Below are positions 24,464-34,400 of a DNA stretch of 64,000 bases, one piece after another. The position numbers and the translations under genes were made by a program. The notes below the pieces were generated by a model, which ran no database searches, was not told the origin of the DNA, and saw only the letters and a list, made by a program, of their open reading frames with translations. How positions within the stretch are numbered: position 1 is the first letter of the stretch; each line of letters begins with the position of its first letter. Origin of the DNA: JAJDTR01 sp965220415 (GTDB lineage Bacteria; Poribacteria; WGA-4E; JAJDTR01); NCBI GenBank assembly GCA_965220415.1, contig OZ244829.1, forward strand, positions 1,798,001 to 1,862,000, written 5' to 3'.

Positions 24464-26176
24464 TTGATAAGTGACGTAAGAAATCAGATAAAAGAAATCC
24501 TGCAGAACGCCATCGGCACAGCGGTTCAGAGCGGCGACCTCCCTCACGTCAATACACCCGACATTCCGTTTTCTCCTACCAAAGCACCTGAGCACGGTGA
24601 TATTGCCAGTCCAATCGCTCTGTCATTGGCTAAGACTGCCAAAACGTCGCCGCGCAAAATTGCGGAATCAATCACGCGCCACATACACCTTGAAGAATCC
24701 TCTCCGATTCGGAAGGTAGAAGTTGCCGGACCCGGATTTATCAACATATACCTGTCTAAAATCTGGGTCTATAACGTGCTCAAAACCATAAAAGAAGCGG
24801 GTGCGAATTTCGGACGCTCAAACCACGGGGCGGGACTACGGGTACAGGTAGAATTCGTCAGCGCCAATCCGACGGGACCCATCAATATCGTCAGCGGTCG
24901 CGCGGCTGCGGTGGGTGACGCACTCGTTAACCTGCTTGACGCTGTCGGTTACAAAGCGGTTCGCGAGTATTACGTTAATGATGCCGGGGGACAGGTCGAC
25001 AACCTCGGGGCATCAATTGACGTGCGGTATCGCGAGTTATTGGGGCAAGGCGGTTTGGAGATCCCGGCGGGCGGATACCACGGCACCTATCTCATCGACC
25101 TGGCTCAGTCAATCATTGACGATAGCGGCGACGAACACCTACAGTTAGGTGATGCCGAGAGAGTCGCCGTCTTTCGGGACCTCGGGATTAAACGTTTGCT
25201 TGCAGCACAGAAAGCGACATTGGAGCGTTTCGGTGTTCATTTCGACACCTGGAGCAGCGAAAAGGCTTTGCGCGTGAGCGGGAAACCCGACGAAATCATT
25301 GAGGTATTCCGCCAACGCGGCTATCTGTACGAGGCTGATGGCGCAACATGGTTCCGCATGACCGATTTTGGCGACTCCAAAGATTGTGTAGTTATCAAAA
25401 GCGATGGCGAATATACTTACTTTGTACCTGATGCAGCGTACCACCGCGACAAGTTCGAGCGTGGATTTGATAAAGCAATAGACCTTCTTGGACCCGATCA
25501 CCAAGGACACGTCGAACATCTCAAGCATCTCGTTGAGGCGCTTGGCTTGGGGGATGATTGGTTAGAGGTTTGGATTATCCAGCAGGTCAATCTAATCGAC
25601 TCCGAGGGCAATCGAATCGAGATGTCCAAGCGCAGCGGGCAATTTTACACGCTTGATGCGCTCATTGATGAACTCGCCGAAGCCGTTGACGATCGATTTG
25701 CTGTCGATGTCGCACGATACTTCTTCCTGATGCGCTCTAATACGAGCCATCTTGATTTTGACCTTCAATTGGCGGTCACCCAAGCGAATGAGAACCCTGT
25801 CTTCTACGTTCAGTACGCACACGCGCGCTGCTGCAGCATTTTTCGCGAGATGGAGATCCAAGGCATCGTCCAGACCGAGATAGGCGAAGCACAATCTGAG
25901 CTTATTAGCGATCCGGAATCGTTGCAACTGATACGACATCTAGCCGAATACCCTGAGGTGGTCTTGAACAGCGCAGAAAAAAGGGAACCACACCGTCTAA
26001 CGCATTACTTGTACGAACTCGCAGGATTGTTCCACGGATTCTACAATGAGCACCGCGTGCTCGACCCTTCAAATGCGAATTTGACACAGGTGCGGTTAAT
26101 GCTGGTTGGTGGCGTACAGACGGTGTTGAGAAACGGCTTATCGCTGCTGGGTATCTCTGCGCCTGAGTCAATGTGA
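24464..26176 (+). CDS. argS: Arginyl-tRNA synthetase with non-canonical HIGH motif
   Basis: Class I aminoacyl-tRNA synthetase of 570 residues that charges tRNA-Arg. The N-terminal Add-1 domain is followed by VEFVSANPTGPINIVSGRAAAVGD, where the usual H-x-G-H is replaced by N-I-V-S-G. EYYVNDAGGQ and the YFVPDAAYHRDKFERGFD, LGPDHQGHV segments are typical. The KMSKS loop is EMSKRSGQF. The C-terminal anticodon domain (DALR type) contains FVQYAHAR-like FYVQYAHARC and EKREPHRLTHYLYELAGLFHGFYNEHRVL. Start codon TTG 24464 is the earliest plausible one; its ribosome binding site is weak. Confidence 0.95.
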   Translation: MISDVRNQIKEILQNAIGTAVQSGDLPHVNTPDIPFSPTKAPEHGDIASPIALSLAKTAKTSPRKIAESITRHIHLEESSPIRKVEVAGPGFINIYLSKIWVYNVLKTIKEAGANFGRSNHGAGLRVQVEFVSANPTGPINIVSGRAAAVGDALVNLLDAVGYKAVREYYVNDAGGQVDNLGASIDVRYRELLGQGGLEIPAGGYHGTYLIDLAQSIIDDSGDEHLQLGDAERVAVFRDLGIKRLLAAQKATLERFGVHFDTWSSEKALRVSGKPDEIIEVFRQRGYLYEADGATWFRMTDFGDSKDCVVIKSDGEYTYFVPDAAYHRDKFERGFDKAIDLLGPDHQGHVEHLKHLVEALGLGDDWLEVWIIQQVNLIDSEGNRIEMSKRSGQFYTLDALIDELAEAVDDRFAVDVARYFFLMRSNTSHLDFDLQLAVTQANENPVFYVQYAHARCCSIFREMEIQGIVQTEIGEAQSELISDPESLQLIRHLAEYPEVVLNSAEKREPHRLTHYLYELAGLFHGFYNEHRVLDPSNANLTQVRLMLVGGVQTVLRNGLSLLGISAPESM

Positions 26177-26264
26177 GATGCGAAAGCCCGCTCGTTTGAC
26201 AATGGACATCCTTCCAAAATAGTTCTTTGTAGGTACGGTAGTCTTTCTGATTAGAATTGCTATA

Positions 26265-26470
26265 CTATTTGATGCCTCGTCGAGGAATGCCTTTGGTGAT
26301 GCGAGAAATCTTACGCCCTCTGACGATATGCTCAATGGCAACCACTTTGTGTTGCCAACTTTTGGTTGAATTGCTTCACTTCCTGAGTCAAGGGCTTGCT
26401 CCGATATTCCTTGATGGGCGTCGACTGGCGGCGTACGGTTTGGCTACACCTTGATAACTACTGTTAGCCA
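26265..26470 (-). pseudogene. IS5-like transposase relic
   Basis: Read on the minus strand from 26470 in shifting frames: ANSSYQGVAKPYAASRRPSRN, then SKPLTQEVKQFNQKLATQ, then VAIEHIVRGRKISRITKGIP, ending at TAG 26265-26267. The pattern D-S-x-Y-Q-G followed by a F-N-x-K-L-A and E-H-x-x-R-x-x-K segment is that of IS5-group DDE transposases. At least two frameshifts are needed and the N-terminal part is missing. Confidence 0.65.
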
Positions 26471-26899
26471 ATTTTTCTTCCCTCCCGCAACTCGTCAATA
26501 TAAGATTGATGGATTAACATGTGTGTGGTATATTTTAACGGGCTATGGCAAAACATCCTGGTGGCGGAACTTTTTTCTGTTAGCATCTCTTTTCACTGTA
26601 TCGGTCGAATGAGAAAAAGCGGCGCGCAGCAAGCGGATATCCAAGCGTTTCTCAAAAAGGAGGGTCAAATATGTGCGCGGACTTTAGCGGACTTTAGCGG
26701 AGTGTGTCACGCACCGCTTCAAGTCACGCCCGGTAAGGCTTCAAGCGCAATTTCAGAGCTTGTCAAAAAAGTCCGTTCCAATCTCGACAACGTCACTGTA
26801 TACCGCCCCCGGGTTCTGCTTGCCATCACGCGCTCCGTCAGCCCATTGATGGCTTTTGAGCATGTTATCAAGCGAGTGATCAAACGAACGATCAACTGA
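26471..26899. other. Intergenic region, no recognised gene
   Basis: Contains a 126-codon frame (26519-26899) whose protein is of mixed composition and whose 3' end lies in repeat sequence; the internal start MRKSGAQQADIQ has no clear ribosome binding site. I do not call it. 26683-26700 contains a short direct duplication of ACTTTAGCGG. Confidence 0.4.
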
Positions 26900-27122
26900 G
26901 ATCAAGCGACCGGATAGGAAGCGCGATAGAGATCCTGATAACAACCGCGATAGAGACCTTCAAGTGAAGGCGATAGTTAATCCTGATAGCTATCCCTTAG
27001 CAAATCTTGATAGCACCCCGTTATCCCTGTCGGAATAATTCTTTCAGCAAGTAACACACATTTTTAGCTCTATGACAGGTTTTGAAAAAGCGTTCCTTCG
27101 TAGAATGGTTTCACTCCAGAGG

Positions 27123-27159
27123 ATCAAGCGAACGAATAGTGAGTGCGATAGAAAATCCT
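27123..27159 (+). repeat. Approximately 36-bp dispersed insert
   Basis: ATCAAGCGAACGAATAGTG through AATCCT, between CCAGAGG and GTGAGATGTC. The corresponding site in copy 3 (27373-27390) is CCAGAGG-A-GTGAGATGTC. Confidence 0.8.
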
Positions 27160-27208
27160 GTGAGATGTCAATAGAACACGATTCCTCATCGCGTCTGCAC
27201 TCCAGAGG

Positions 27209-27244
27209 ATCAAGCGAGTGAATAGCGAGTGCGATAGAGATCCT
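27209..27244 (+). repeat. Approximately 36-bp dispersed insert
   Basis: ATCAAGCGAGTGAATAGCG through GATCCT, between CCAGAGG and GTGCAATGT. In copy 3 (27424-27440) the site is CCAGAGG-A-GTGCAATGT. Confidence 0.8.
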
Positions 27245-27304
27245 GTGCAATGTCGAATGTTACTTGATAGCGCGCCATTATCCCTGTCGGAATAATTCAT
27301 TCAG

Positions 27305-27452
27305 CAAGCAACACTCATTTTTCGCTCTATAACAGGTTTTGAAAAAGCGTTGCTTCGTAGAATGGTTTCACTCCAGAGGAGTGAGATGTCAATAGAACAC
27401 GAGCTCTCCCCGTGTCTGCACTCCAGAGGAGTGCAATGTGGAGTGTTCTTGA
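27305..27452 (+). repeat. Family C repeat, copy 3 (both internal sites empty)
   Basis: Direct repeat of copy 2 without either 36-bp insert. Ends are slightly diverged (CAAGCAACAC and GTGTTCTTG). Confidence 0.75.
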
Positions 27453-27565
27453 GAGTAAATTCCTCAAACGAGGGAATAACGATTAAGTGACTGAATTAGG
27501 AACGATCAACTGAACGAATAGTGAAGGATCAAACGAGTGGATAGCGAGTGCGATAGAGATTCCTT

Positions 27566-27975
27566 CGGAGGGTTAAAGAGGTTTCCTGAAGTGAAGACCT
27601 TAGAAACTTAAAAAACGCAATTTCTAGTAACGTGAGGTATATCTCAATGCGGGGCACAGAGCTCGGGTACCATCGGAGTTCTGACCATAAATGTCATTTC
27701 CAAGTCAATTGGAACAAACGTAGACGCCATTAGCTTCCAGGCTTTTTTGGAAAGAGGTCTAATGAGGCATCATGGGTGCAACTATTCCTTATTCCCATAT
27801 TAAAGCGTACAATCTGAATTGTTTGACACCAATCTCAACTCAGCCGTTGCAATGACCTCATCGCTATTCTTATGCCTGGTGGACTACAGCGTTCCTACAC
27901 AATTTTGTGCATCGGCTCGGAATCCGAGCAGCTATCGGCGTTGCATAATGTTTCTTGGCCAAAGAGGATAAATCC
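27566..27975. other. Intergenic region upstream of aminotransferase gene
   Basis: No gene or clear repeat recognised. The ribosome binding site AAAGAGGA of the next gene is at 27961-27968. Confidence 0.4.
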
Positions 27976-29346
27976 ATGACAATTTCACAGACAGACCTTT
28001 CCCCGGAAGATTACCGAAGAATCGATCGCGCTCACGTCTGGCACCCGATTTTTCAGCATCAAGCTTTGGAGAACACGGATTTAACCGTGATCAAAGAGGC
28101 GCACGGCACTACTATCATCGACTCGGAAGGCAATCAATACCTGGATGCGCTCTCGGGGTTATGGAACGTGAATGTGGGGTACGGACGGAAACAGATTGCC
28201 GACGCCGTGTACGAACAGATGCAACAATTGTCATACTATCCACTGTCACAAATTAATGTTCCGGCAACACTCCTAGCCGACAAACTCGCCGAGCTATTGC
28301 CGGGAGATTTGCAGCATGTCTACTTTAGCAACAGTGGTTCCGAAGCCAATGAAACCTCAATAAAGATTGCCCGCCAGTACGGTCGGCAAAAATACCCCGG
28401 TCAAAATCGACATAAGATTATTGCGCGCTATCGTGGATACCACGGATTCACGTACGGTGCCATGTCGGCGACGGGGCAGACGCAGCGACGCAAAGTTTTT
28501 GAGCCTCTTGTTCCCGGGTTTCTGCACGCGCAGCCGCCATATTGCTATCGCTGCCCACTAGGAAAATACCATCCGGAGTGCGGCGTTGCGTGTGCGAATG
28601 AGATTGAACAGATAGTACAGTGGGAAGGTGTCGATACGGTCATCGCGGTCATCGCCGAGCCGATTATTGGCGGGGGCGGAGTCATTGTTCCGCCCGACGA
28701 CTACCTCCCGAAACTAAGAGAAATCTGCGATCGTTACGGCTTGCTCCTAATCCTTGACGAAGTCATCACGGGATTCGGGAGAACGGGAGCGCCTTTCGCC
28801 TGCGAACACTGGGATGTCCAGCCGGACATCATTTCCCTCGCGAAGGGGTTAACAAGCGGATATCTTCCACTCGGCGCGAGTGTTGTGACCCCGGAAGTGT
28901 TTGATGTGTTTCGGGGAGCGCCCGACGATTACCTTGAGTTCGCGCAGGTTGCCACCTACGGTGGACACCCGGTCACCTGTGCCGCGGGACTCGCCAATCT
29001 GAACATCTTGACAGAGGAACGGTTATGGGAAAATTCCGCGCGGGTTGGAAGTTACTTGCTGGATAAACTGAAAGTTCTGCAGGACCTTCCCGTAGTCGGT
29101 GATATCCGCGGAAAAGGGTTGATGATTGGCGTAGAACTCGTTAATCCTGATCAATCGAGTCTTGATACGGCAACCACGAATAAAGTCGTCGGCATGATGC
29201 GCGACAGGGGGATTCTGATTGGAAAAGTGAGTCACACGATGGATGAACCGGAAAACACCATATTCCTCGCACCTCCGCTCATCGTGACTACCGCTGAGGC
29301 GGACCGAATTTTTGATTCGTTACGCGACGTGTTGTCCGATATGTAG
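27976..29346 (+). CDS. Class III pyridoxal-phosphate aminotransferase (omega-aminotransferase type)
   Basis: A 456-residue PLP enzyme. Family signatures: HVWHPIFQHQ near the start, SGLWNVNVGYG, YFSNSGSEANETSIKIAR (phosphate-cup region), DEVITGFGRTG with the PLP-pairing Asp, and the Schiff-base Lys in ISLAKGLTSGYLPLGA. ATYGGHPVTCAAGLAN follows. It resembles taurine or beta-alanine:pyruvate aminotransferases; the amino donor cannot be fixed from sequence alone. An unusual Cys-rich stretch CYRCPLGKYHPECGVAC is present about residues 190-206, seen in some members. ATG 27976 is preferred over TTG 27955 because AGAGG lies eight bases upstream. Confidence 0.9.
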   Translation: MTISQTDLSPEDYRRIDRAHVWHPIFQHQALENTDLTVIKEAHGTTIIDSEGNQYLDALSGLWNVNVGYGRKQIADAVYEQMQQLSYYPLSQINVPATLLADKLAELLPGDLQHVYFSNSGSEANETSIKIARQYGRQKYPGQNRHKIIARYRGYHGFTYGAMSATGQTQRRKVFEPLVPGFLHAQPPYCYRCPLGKYHPECGVACANEIEQIVQWEGVDTVIAVIAEPIIGGGGVIVPPDDYLPKLREICDRYGLLLILDEVITGFGRTGAPFACEHWDVQPDIISLAKGLTSGYLPLGASVVTPEVFDVFRGAPDDYLEFAQVATYGGHPVTCAAGLANLNILTEERLWENSARVGSYLLDKLKVLQDLPVVGDIRGKGLMIGVELVNPDQSSLDTATTNKVVGMMRDRGILIGKVSHTMDEPENTIFLAPPLIVTTAEADRIFDSLRDVLSDM

Positions 29347-29385
29347 TCCTATAGTCAATTCCAGTCATGATTGCACATATTTCGG

Positions 29386-29450
29386 TAGATGCGGTTTCCA
29401 ACCGCATCTATGAGACTCGAGATATGCCGGTTCGGTTAGGAAACCGAACC
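29386..29450. repeat. Two adjacent hairpin repeats upstream of guaA
   Basis: TAGATGCGGT/ACCGCATCTA, a perfect 10-bp stem (29386-29410), and GGTTCGGTT/AACCGAACC, a 9-bp stem (29429-29450). The second contains the GGTTCGGTTAGGAAACCG form that looks like a dispersed intergenic hairpin; neither has the layout of a purine riboswitch. Confidence 0.55.
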
Positions 29451-29520
29451 TACCAAAGAGAGCAAATAGTTATCGGTTTTACTATAGATTCTCAACTCCA
29501 AAATAGTCAGAGCACCGCAC

Positions 29521-31059
29521 ATGAACCGCGAAACCATTGTAATCCTGGATTTCGGATCTCAATACACCCAGTTGATTGCCAGACGAATTCGTGAGCGACG
29601 GGTATACTGCGAGATTCACCCATATCATATTTCAGCCGATGAACTGAGAGCATTGAATCCCAAGGGCATTGTCTTATCTGGCGGTCCGTCTAGCGTTTAC
29701 ACGGAAGATGCGCCTCTTCCAGATCCTGAAGTCTTAACGCTTGGTTCTCCCGTTCTCGGTATTTGCTACGGAATGCAACTCATCGCCTACCTTTCCAGAG
29801 GAGGAAGGGTGCATCCCACGTCTGAACGTGAGTTTGGCGCCGCAACCCTCGATGTCGATAGGCGTGGGGCGCTTTTTGAAGACCTGCCGGACGGAATCAA
29901 TGTATGGATGAGTCACGGCGACCGAATCGATAGCTTGCCGGAAGGATTTCACGCCATTGGTCATACTCAAAATTCGCCGATTGCAGCCATGGCAAATCTA
30001 GATCAAGACATATACGGTTTACAGTTTCATCCGGAGGTCGTACACACGAAGGATGAAAACCGCATCCTCTCCAATTTTGTACACAAGATTTGCGGCTGTC
30101 GCGACGAATGGACGATGAAATCCTTCATTTCGGAGGCTACGGAGAAAATCCGGCGCACGACGAAGGACGGACGCGTGTTGTGCGCGGTTAGCGGCGGCGT
30201 TGATTCAACCGTTCTTGCCGCTTTGCTCAAGCACGCTATTGGTGATGCACTGGCGTGCGTTTTTGTCAATAACGGACTCCTGCGAAAAGATGAAGCCGAT
30301 GAAGTCTTGGCAAATTTCCGGAAATTAGGGATTGGAATCCATTATGCGGACGCCACGGACAGATTCCTAGAATACCTCTCAGGCGTCGAAAACCCCGAGA
30401 AAAAACGCCTCGTGATAGGAAAGCAGTTCATAGAGGTGTTCAAAGAGGGCGTGGCGAAATTGGGAAAAATCGACTTCCTCGCGCAAGGCACGCTTTACCC
30501 CGATGTGATCGAAAGTGTGTCCGTCAAGGGACCTTCCGCTACAATCAAAACACATCACAACGTTGGCGGGTTGCCTAGTGATCTTCCGTTCCAGTTAATT
30601 GAGCCGTTTCGCGAACTGTTTAAGGACGAGGTTAGGGCTGTTGGTTTGGAGCTAGGACTTCCCCAGTCAATTCTTGGTCGACATCCCTTTCCGGGGCCCG
30701 GTTTGGCAGTGCGGATCATCGGTGCAATTACAAAAGAACGTTTGGATATCCTGCGCGAGGCGGATCAGATATTCATTACGGAACTGCGTAAAGCTGGATT
30801 GTACGACGATATATGGCAGGCGTTAGCCGTGCTTTTGCCCGTCAAAAGTGTAGGTGTGATGGGGGATGAGCGCACCTACGAAAACGCGGTGGCGTTACGT
30901 GCGGTTACGAGTACCGATGGGATGACAGCGGACTGGGCAAAGATTCCGCCCGAAGTGTTGGGAACCATCTCCAATCGTATCATCAATGAAGTGCACGGTA
31001 TCAATCGCGTGGTCTACGACATTAGCTCGAAACCGCCAAGCACAATTGAGTGGGAATGA
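29521..31059 (+). CDS. guaA: GMP synthase (glutamine-hydrolysing)
   Basis: Converts XMP to GMP with ATP and glutamine. A 512-residue two-domain enzyme: class I glutamine amidotransferase with nucleophile Cys 82 in GICYGMQ and the downstream His-x-Glu in LQFHPEVVH; then the ATP pyrophosphatase domain with SGGVDST (from Ser 224); then the dimerisation domain ending YDISSKPPSTIEWE, the usual GuaA C-terminus. Full length and uninterrupted. A family B element inserted six bases after the stop codon. Confidence 0.97.
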   Translation: MNRETIVILDFGSQYTQLIARRIRERRVYCEIHPYHISADELRALNPKGIVLSGGPSSVYTEDAPLPDPEVLTLGSPVLGICYGMQLIAYLSRGGRVHPTSEREFGAATLDVDRRGALFEDLPDGINVWMSHGDRIDSLPEGFHAIGHTQNSPIAAMANLDQDIYGLQFHPEVVHTKDENRILSNFVHKICGCRDEWTMKSFISEATEKIRRTTKDGRVLCAVSGGVDSTVLAALLKHAIGDALACVFVNNGLLRKDEADEVLANFRKLGIGIHYADATDRFLEYLSGVENPEKKRLVIGKQFIEVFKEGVAKLGKIDFLAQGTLYPDVIESVSVKGPSATIKTHHNVGGLPSDLPFQLIEPFRELFKDEVRAVGLELGLPQSILGRHPFPGPGLAVRIIGAITKERLDILREADQIFITELRKAGLYDDIWQALAVLLPVKSVGVMGDERTYENAVALRAVTSTDGMTADWAKIPPEVLGTISNRIINEVHGINRVVYDISSKPPSTIEWE

Positions 31060-31065
31060 AAATTC

Positions 31066-31253
31066 GTAACTGTTTAGTCTATCAATCTGTTTTGGGAATG
31101 TTGGTTCGTCGTGCTGCAGTTTAACCCCCGTTCCTACACCATCAAGCGAACGGATAGTGAGTGCGATAGAGATCCTTGAGCGTAATGTAGGAGCGATCTC
31201 CAGGTCGCGATTTCCTGTTGGCGCGTAAGTTCTGGACTGAACTAAACAATTAC
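31066..31253 (+). mobile_element. Family B MITE-like element, copy 2 (with 36-bp insert)
   Basis: Ends GTAACTGTTTAGT and ACTAAACAATTAC. Flanks GAAAATTC (31058-31065) and GAGAATTC (31254-31261) agree at 7 of 8 bases, consistent with an 8-bp target duplication. Contains a 36-bp insert at 31141-31176 and the REP-like core at 31187-31210. Confidence 0.85.
31141..31176 (+). repeat. Approximately 36-bp dispersed insert
   Basis: ATCAAGCGAACGGATAGTG to GATCCT within family B copy 2. Copy 3 at 35965 has CCTACCC-A-TGAGCGTAATG at the same place, with no insert. Confidence 0.8.
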
Positions 31254-31460
31254 GAGAATTCTAGCGTCGTGTGAGGTCGATGGATATGCACTCTTCGCTC
31301 GTGGGACAGAGATTCTGCTATTGCGTATCCGGGGCAGATCGATTATACTGCATCCCAAATAACGGCTAATAACCCTTGGTGATAGTTCAGAGACTGAATT
31401 AAGCCATTGTGAAGTCCCGTTTTCTCGACACGAGATTGGTTATCGGCAAGGAAATACTCT

Positions 31461-34400
31461 ATGTATAGACGTCATTTCATATCCGTTTCGATTGGGATTC
31501 GGCATTGTATCGCACTCATTGCTCTATTGACTCCCATCGTAGGCTCTCAACATGCTTCCGCCCAATCGCAGTTAGCCCAAGACACCTACGCCATCTTTGA
31601 AGCGAGTTGCCTGAACTGCCACGGTACCGACGGCGCATTTCGAGAAACACTCCTCATGGAACACAGCGAGCTTATCAATGGCGGTAGCGTTGTTCCGGGA
31701 AAGCCCAACGCCTCCGAGCTGTATAAACGTCTCCTAGGCCCCACCGAAAACGGCGCTCAGATGCCGTTCGGACTGCCCAAACTGCCCGATCAATCCATTG
31801 AGACGGTTCGACGCTGGATTCTAGCCGGCGCACCCGATTGGGCGGCAACTAGCGCGCCAGATCATCGTTTCATTCCCCCCAGCGAAGTGCTCACGAGCAT
31901 TGAGACACACCTCAACTCGCTCTCGTCGTTTGACCGCGCTTTTGCCCGTTACTTCACCCTCACCCACCTCTATAATGCTGGCGAAACAACCGAAATTCTC
32001 CGTGAGTACCGCAAAGCGCTTAACAAACTGGTCAACAGCCTCTCATGGGGAAGTGGAATCACCAATCCACAACCCATCGACCCCCAAGCAACCATCTTCT
32101 ACATCGACCTGCGGCACTACGAGTGGGATCGAAACGATGGCTGGACGAAGATAGAAGAAGCCTATCCCTACCACATCGCGTTTGACGCAGCCGAACATCT
32201 TGGGTCCCGGAATCAACTGGGGCGCTTGCAAACACAGATGAAGACCGATGTTCCGTCAGTGCATATCGACTGGTTTATTGCAACCGCATCTACTCCGCCG
32301 TTATACCACGACCTGCTTTCACTGCCGTTGACCGATAGGGACTTGGAAACCCGATTGGAGGTTGATGTCGCAGGCAATCTGGTGAATGCGCCTGGAGTTC
32401 GCGTCTGGCGGGCGGGGTTCAACAATTCCGGTGTCTCAAACCACAACCGCGTTGTGGAACGGCATACCTCTCGCTATGGGGCGTACTGGAAGAGCTACGA
32501 TTTTGCCGGCAGTGTCGGCGCACAGAACATCTTTACTCATCCGCTGGGTTTCACACACGATGGAGGTGAAGCCATCTTCAATCTGCCAAACGGGTTGCAA
32601 GGCTACTACCTTGCCAATTCCTCCGGCTTTCGATTGGATGAAGCTCCGATAAACATCGTATCCAATCCTGCCGCCAGCGACCCGACGGTACGCAACGGCA
32701 TCTCCTGTATCGGCTGCCATACCGAAGGAATGAAGACGTTTGAGGACCAGGTGCGTGCCGCAATTGAGAGCATTCCCAACCCGCCTTACGACAAAGCGCA
32801 GGCACTGCGACTCTACGTGGAACAGTCAGTCATGGACGCCCGTGTGAGTGAAGACATGGAAACATACAGAGTAGCGCTTGAAGCAACGGGGGGTACGTTT
32901 GACGGTGTTGAACCGGTCTCCCGTTTTCATGAGGCGTTTCAGGCACCAGTTGACGCGGCATACGCCGCGGCGGTGGTTGGGTTGGAGACCGACACTTTCC
33001 TTGAGAGGGTACGCGCGAACACGGGACTGCAGAACATTGGATTGCTGGCGCTAGACAACGCAAACGGGAGTGTGAAACGCGACACGTGGACATCAAGCTT
33101 TCGAGATATAATTTCTGCGCTGGACTACCCGCAGCAGGTTGGGGAGCCTCCGGTCATAACACAGCCCGATGTGTTACCGGGTGGGCAGGTTCATTTCCTC
33201 GATTCGAACCTGCGTGCTGCGGTTGCAGAAGCACTTGGCAAAGGCGCCAACGCCCCGATTACTGCCGAGGAGATGGGAACGCTGAGCAAACTTGAGACGA
33301 TTAACAGAGGTATTCAGGATCTGACGGGGCTACAGTTTGCCACCAATTTGAACTTGTTGGATATCAGGGAGAATCAGATTTCCGAGCTCTCACCGATAGC
33401 AGGCTTAACCACGCTGCGCACGCTGCGGCTTGATGACAACGCCATATCGGATTTATCACCGGTGAAGGGTCTAAAGGAACTCACCACCCTAGAGTTTAAT
33501 TGGAATCGGGTCTCCGATATATCGCCCGTGAGGAACCTGAAAAACCTCACATATCTTCACGCTAGCAACAATCAGATATCTGACTTGTCACCAGTCGCAG
33601 GACTAATCAATCTGGAGCGGATAACTATTTCGGATAACAACATAACCAATCTGATGCCTCTTGCGGGATTAATAAGTCTACGGGGTATAGATATTGGGAT
33701 CAACAACGTATCCGACTTATCGCCACTTGCAGGATTAACCAATCTAAGGGAGTTATTTTTTGTGCGTAACGACATATCCGACCTATCTCCAGTTGCACCA
33801 TTAGTCAACCTGGAAATCATTCATGGGACAAGCACATCCGTATCCGATTTGTCACCCTTGGCAGGATTAACAAAACTCAGACATTTATATCTTCCCTGGG
33901 GAGATATATCGGATCTTACCCCTCTGTCGGGCTTAACCGGATTGGAAGAACTATACCTTCACGACAATGATATATCGGATATTGCCCCTTTGGCGGGCTT
34001 GACCAACCTGGAAGAAGTGTATCTATTCGGCAATTACGTAACGGATATTTCATTCCTTGCGCGATTAACCAATTTGAAACTGTTAGATTTTTCACGCAGT
34101 GAATTATCAGATATATCACCTCTTGCAGGATTATCCAACTTGAAGTGGTTGAACCTCCGCGACAACAAGGTTTCGGACATATCGCCCCTTGCCGGATTAA
34201 CAAATCTAACATGGCTGGATGTCTCCGCAAATGAAATCTCAGACCTTTCTCCTCTCGACGAGTTACGTCCCAATATGAAATTTCTTGGGATACACGACAA
34301 TCCAGGGTTCCCAACAGGAGGTCCGAAATTAGAAGGCCCCTGGTTATGGGTGTTTATACCTGACGTAAGACTAGATGGCGGCGTGGATTTCCTTGCGGAA

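Larger units (their letters stand above)
27048..27266 (+). repeat. Family C repeat, copy 2 (both internal sites filled)
   Basis: Ends CAAGTAACAC and GTTACTTG. It contains CTCCAGAGG twice, each time followed by a 36-bp insert before GTGAGATGTCAATAG and GTGCAATGTCG respectively. Confidence 0.75.
26901..27565. repeat. Repeat cluster with tandem family C copies and 36-bp inserts
   Basis: About 660 bases made up of family C copies at 27048-27266 and 27305-27452, four 36-bp inserts (about 26901-26936, 27123-27159, 27209-27244, 27528-27563) and shorter GCGATAG-containing pieces at 26950-27000 (GCGATAGAGACC, GCGATAGTTAATCC, GATAGCTATCCC). The two family C copies are direct repeats, each preceded by TTATCCCTGTCGGAATAATT. 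Confidence 0.75.

Noticed and set aside
26519..26899. 126-codon open frame
   Set aside because: No ribosome binding site or recognisable family, and the 3' part lies in repeat sequence.
26901..27565. Repeated units of about 36 bp that might be a CRISPR array
   Set aside because: Spacing is irregular, units are scattered through the whole window inside other repeats, there are no unique spacers of constant length and no cas genes.
29386..29450. Purine or other riboswitch ahead of guaA
   Set aside because: The two hairpins are simple stems with no conserved aptamer elements and resemble dispersed intergenic repeats.
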